From: an uncultured Chloroflexota bacterium
Lineage (GTDB): Bacteria; Chloroflexota; Dehalococcoidia; UBA3495
DNA length: 16,060 bases
Reading direction: 5' to 3'
Assembly (NCBI GenBank): GCA_913052545.1
Contig: CAJXEF010000028.1
Span: 1 to 16,060, forward strand
The notes beneath the pieces are model-generated. The model ran no database searches, was not told the DNA's origin, and worked only from the letters and a program-made list of their open reading frames with translations. Position numbers and translations under genes: made by a program. Positions 15,864-16,060 of this stretch are shown one piece after another (positions within the stretch are counted from its first letter, which is position 1; every line of letters begins with the position of its first letter).

Positions 15864-16060
15864 ATGTCTTATTATTTAATCCAAGCCACTTATTCCAAAC
15901 AAGGGATAACAGACTTAATTTCCGATCCACGAGATCACGCTGCTATTGTTAAATCCGCCATTGAGAGAATGGGGGAACTATGAATAGTTTCTTTTTTCCT
16001 TCGGAGACTACGATGCAATAGTCATTACTGAACTCCCCGATAACGTGACAGCAGCAGCTC
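15864..16060 (+). pseudogene. GYD-domain protein gene, frameshifted twice and cut by the window edge
   Basis: The ATG at 15864, with GGAG 7 bases upstream, opens MSYYLIQATYSKQGITDLI, a typical start of the small GYD domain. The frame then stops at TGA 15981 after 39 codons. The expected remainder is present in the other two frames: GTMNSFFF directly after the first break, then FGDYDAIVITELPDNVTAAA to the edge, with the family's namesake G-D/Y-D motif. Restoring one G in the five-G run at 15971-15975 and one T in the six-T run at 15992-15997 gives a continuous GYD protein. Either the gene is decaying or the sequence has two homopolymer errors. GYD proteins are small, of unknown function, and often lie beside oxidoreductase or lyase genes. 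Position suggests it belongs to the cupin operon. Confidence 0.75.

Noticed and set aside
1..16060. tRNA genes, rRNA, CRISPR arrays, insertion sequences or attachment sites
   Set aside because: No cloverleaf, repeat-spacer pattern, transposase or terminal repeats were seen in reading both strands, so none is reported.

Overview
The window is a gene-dense, moderately AT-rich stretch of bacterial chromosome with no gap over about 260 bases. It holds 15 genes that I can support; the first runs off the left edge and the last off the right edge. The gene mix suggests an uncultured marine Chloroflexota, most likely the SAR202 / Dehalococcoidia-like group: an SsuD-like flavin monooxygenase, very large FtsX-type permeases, an isocitrate lyase/PEP mutase paralogue, a carboxymuconolactone decarboxylase-like protein, a DinB-fold protein and a GYD-domain protein. 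This placement is an inference from gene content, not from a marker tree.

Layout. (1) 1-641, plus strand: C-terminal part of an SsuD-like monooxygenase. (2) 771-9365, plus strand: a four-gene ABC transporter of the FtsX/MacB/LolCDE class. It has two giant permeases (1125 and about 1160 residues), each with a duplicated FtsX core and about 10 membrane segments, then two different LolD/MacB-like ATPases. Each permease appears to carry a beta-rich, jelly-roll-like insert in its second extracytoplasmic domain. The first ATPase ends in an AbrB/SpoVT-like segment. No adaptor protein or outer-membrane partner is nearby. This locus is the best candidate for an undescribed system. (3) 9474-9659, plus: ribosomal protein bS21, convergent with a metallo-beta-lactamase hydrolase on the minus strand (9669-10529). 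(4) 10766-11622, plus: an FmdB-type zinc-ribbon protein with a low-complexity tail, then D-aminoacyl-tRNA deacylase (dtd). (5) 11619-13637, minus: a probable operon in the order nadC, carboxymuconolactone decarboxylase-like protein, DinB-fold protein; its last stop codon overlaps the dtd stop. (6) 13892 to the end, plus: a probable operon of a cupin, a degenerate 2H-phosphoesterase-like protein, an isocitrate lyase/PEP mutase-family enzyme and a GYD-domain gene that is frameshifted twice.

How the genes work together. The four transporter genes are closely spaced on one strand; the permeases overlap or nearly touch, so they probably form one complex or two related complexes in the cytoplasmic membrane. 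NadC makes nicotinate mononucleotide for NAD; no other NAD genes are present. bS21 and Dtd serve translation. The cupin and lyase-family genes share a strand and a likely promoter and may belong to a small-molecule catabolic pathway whose substrate cannot be read from sequence. Several genes appear to start at TTG or GTG, and in several cases the Shine-Dalgarno site points to a start downstream of the longest reading frame.
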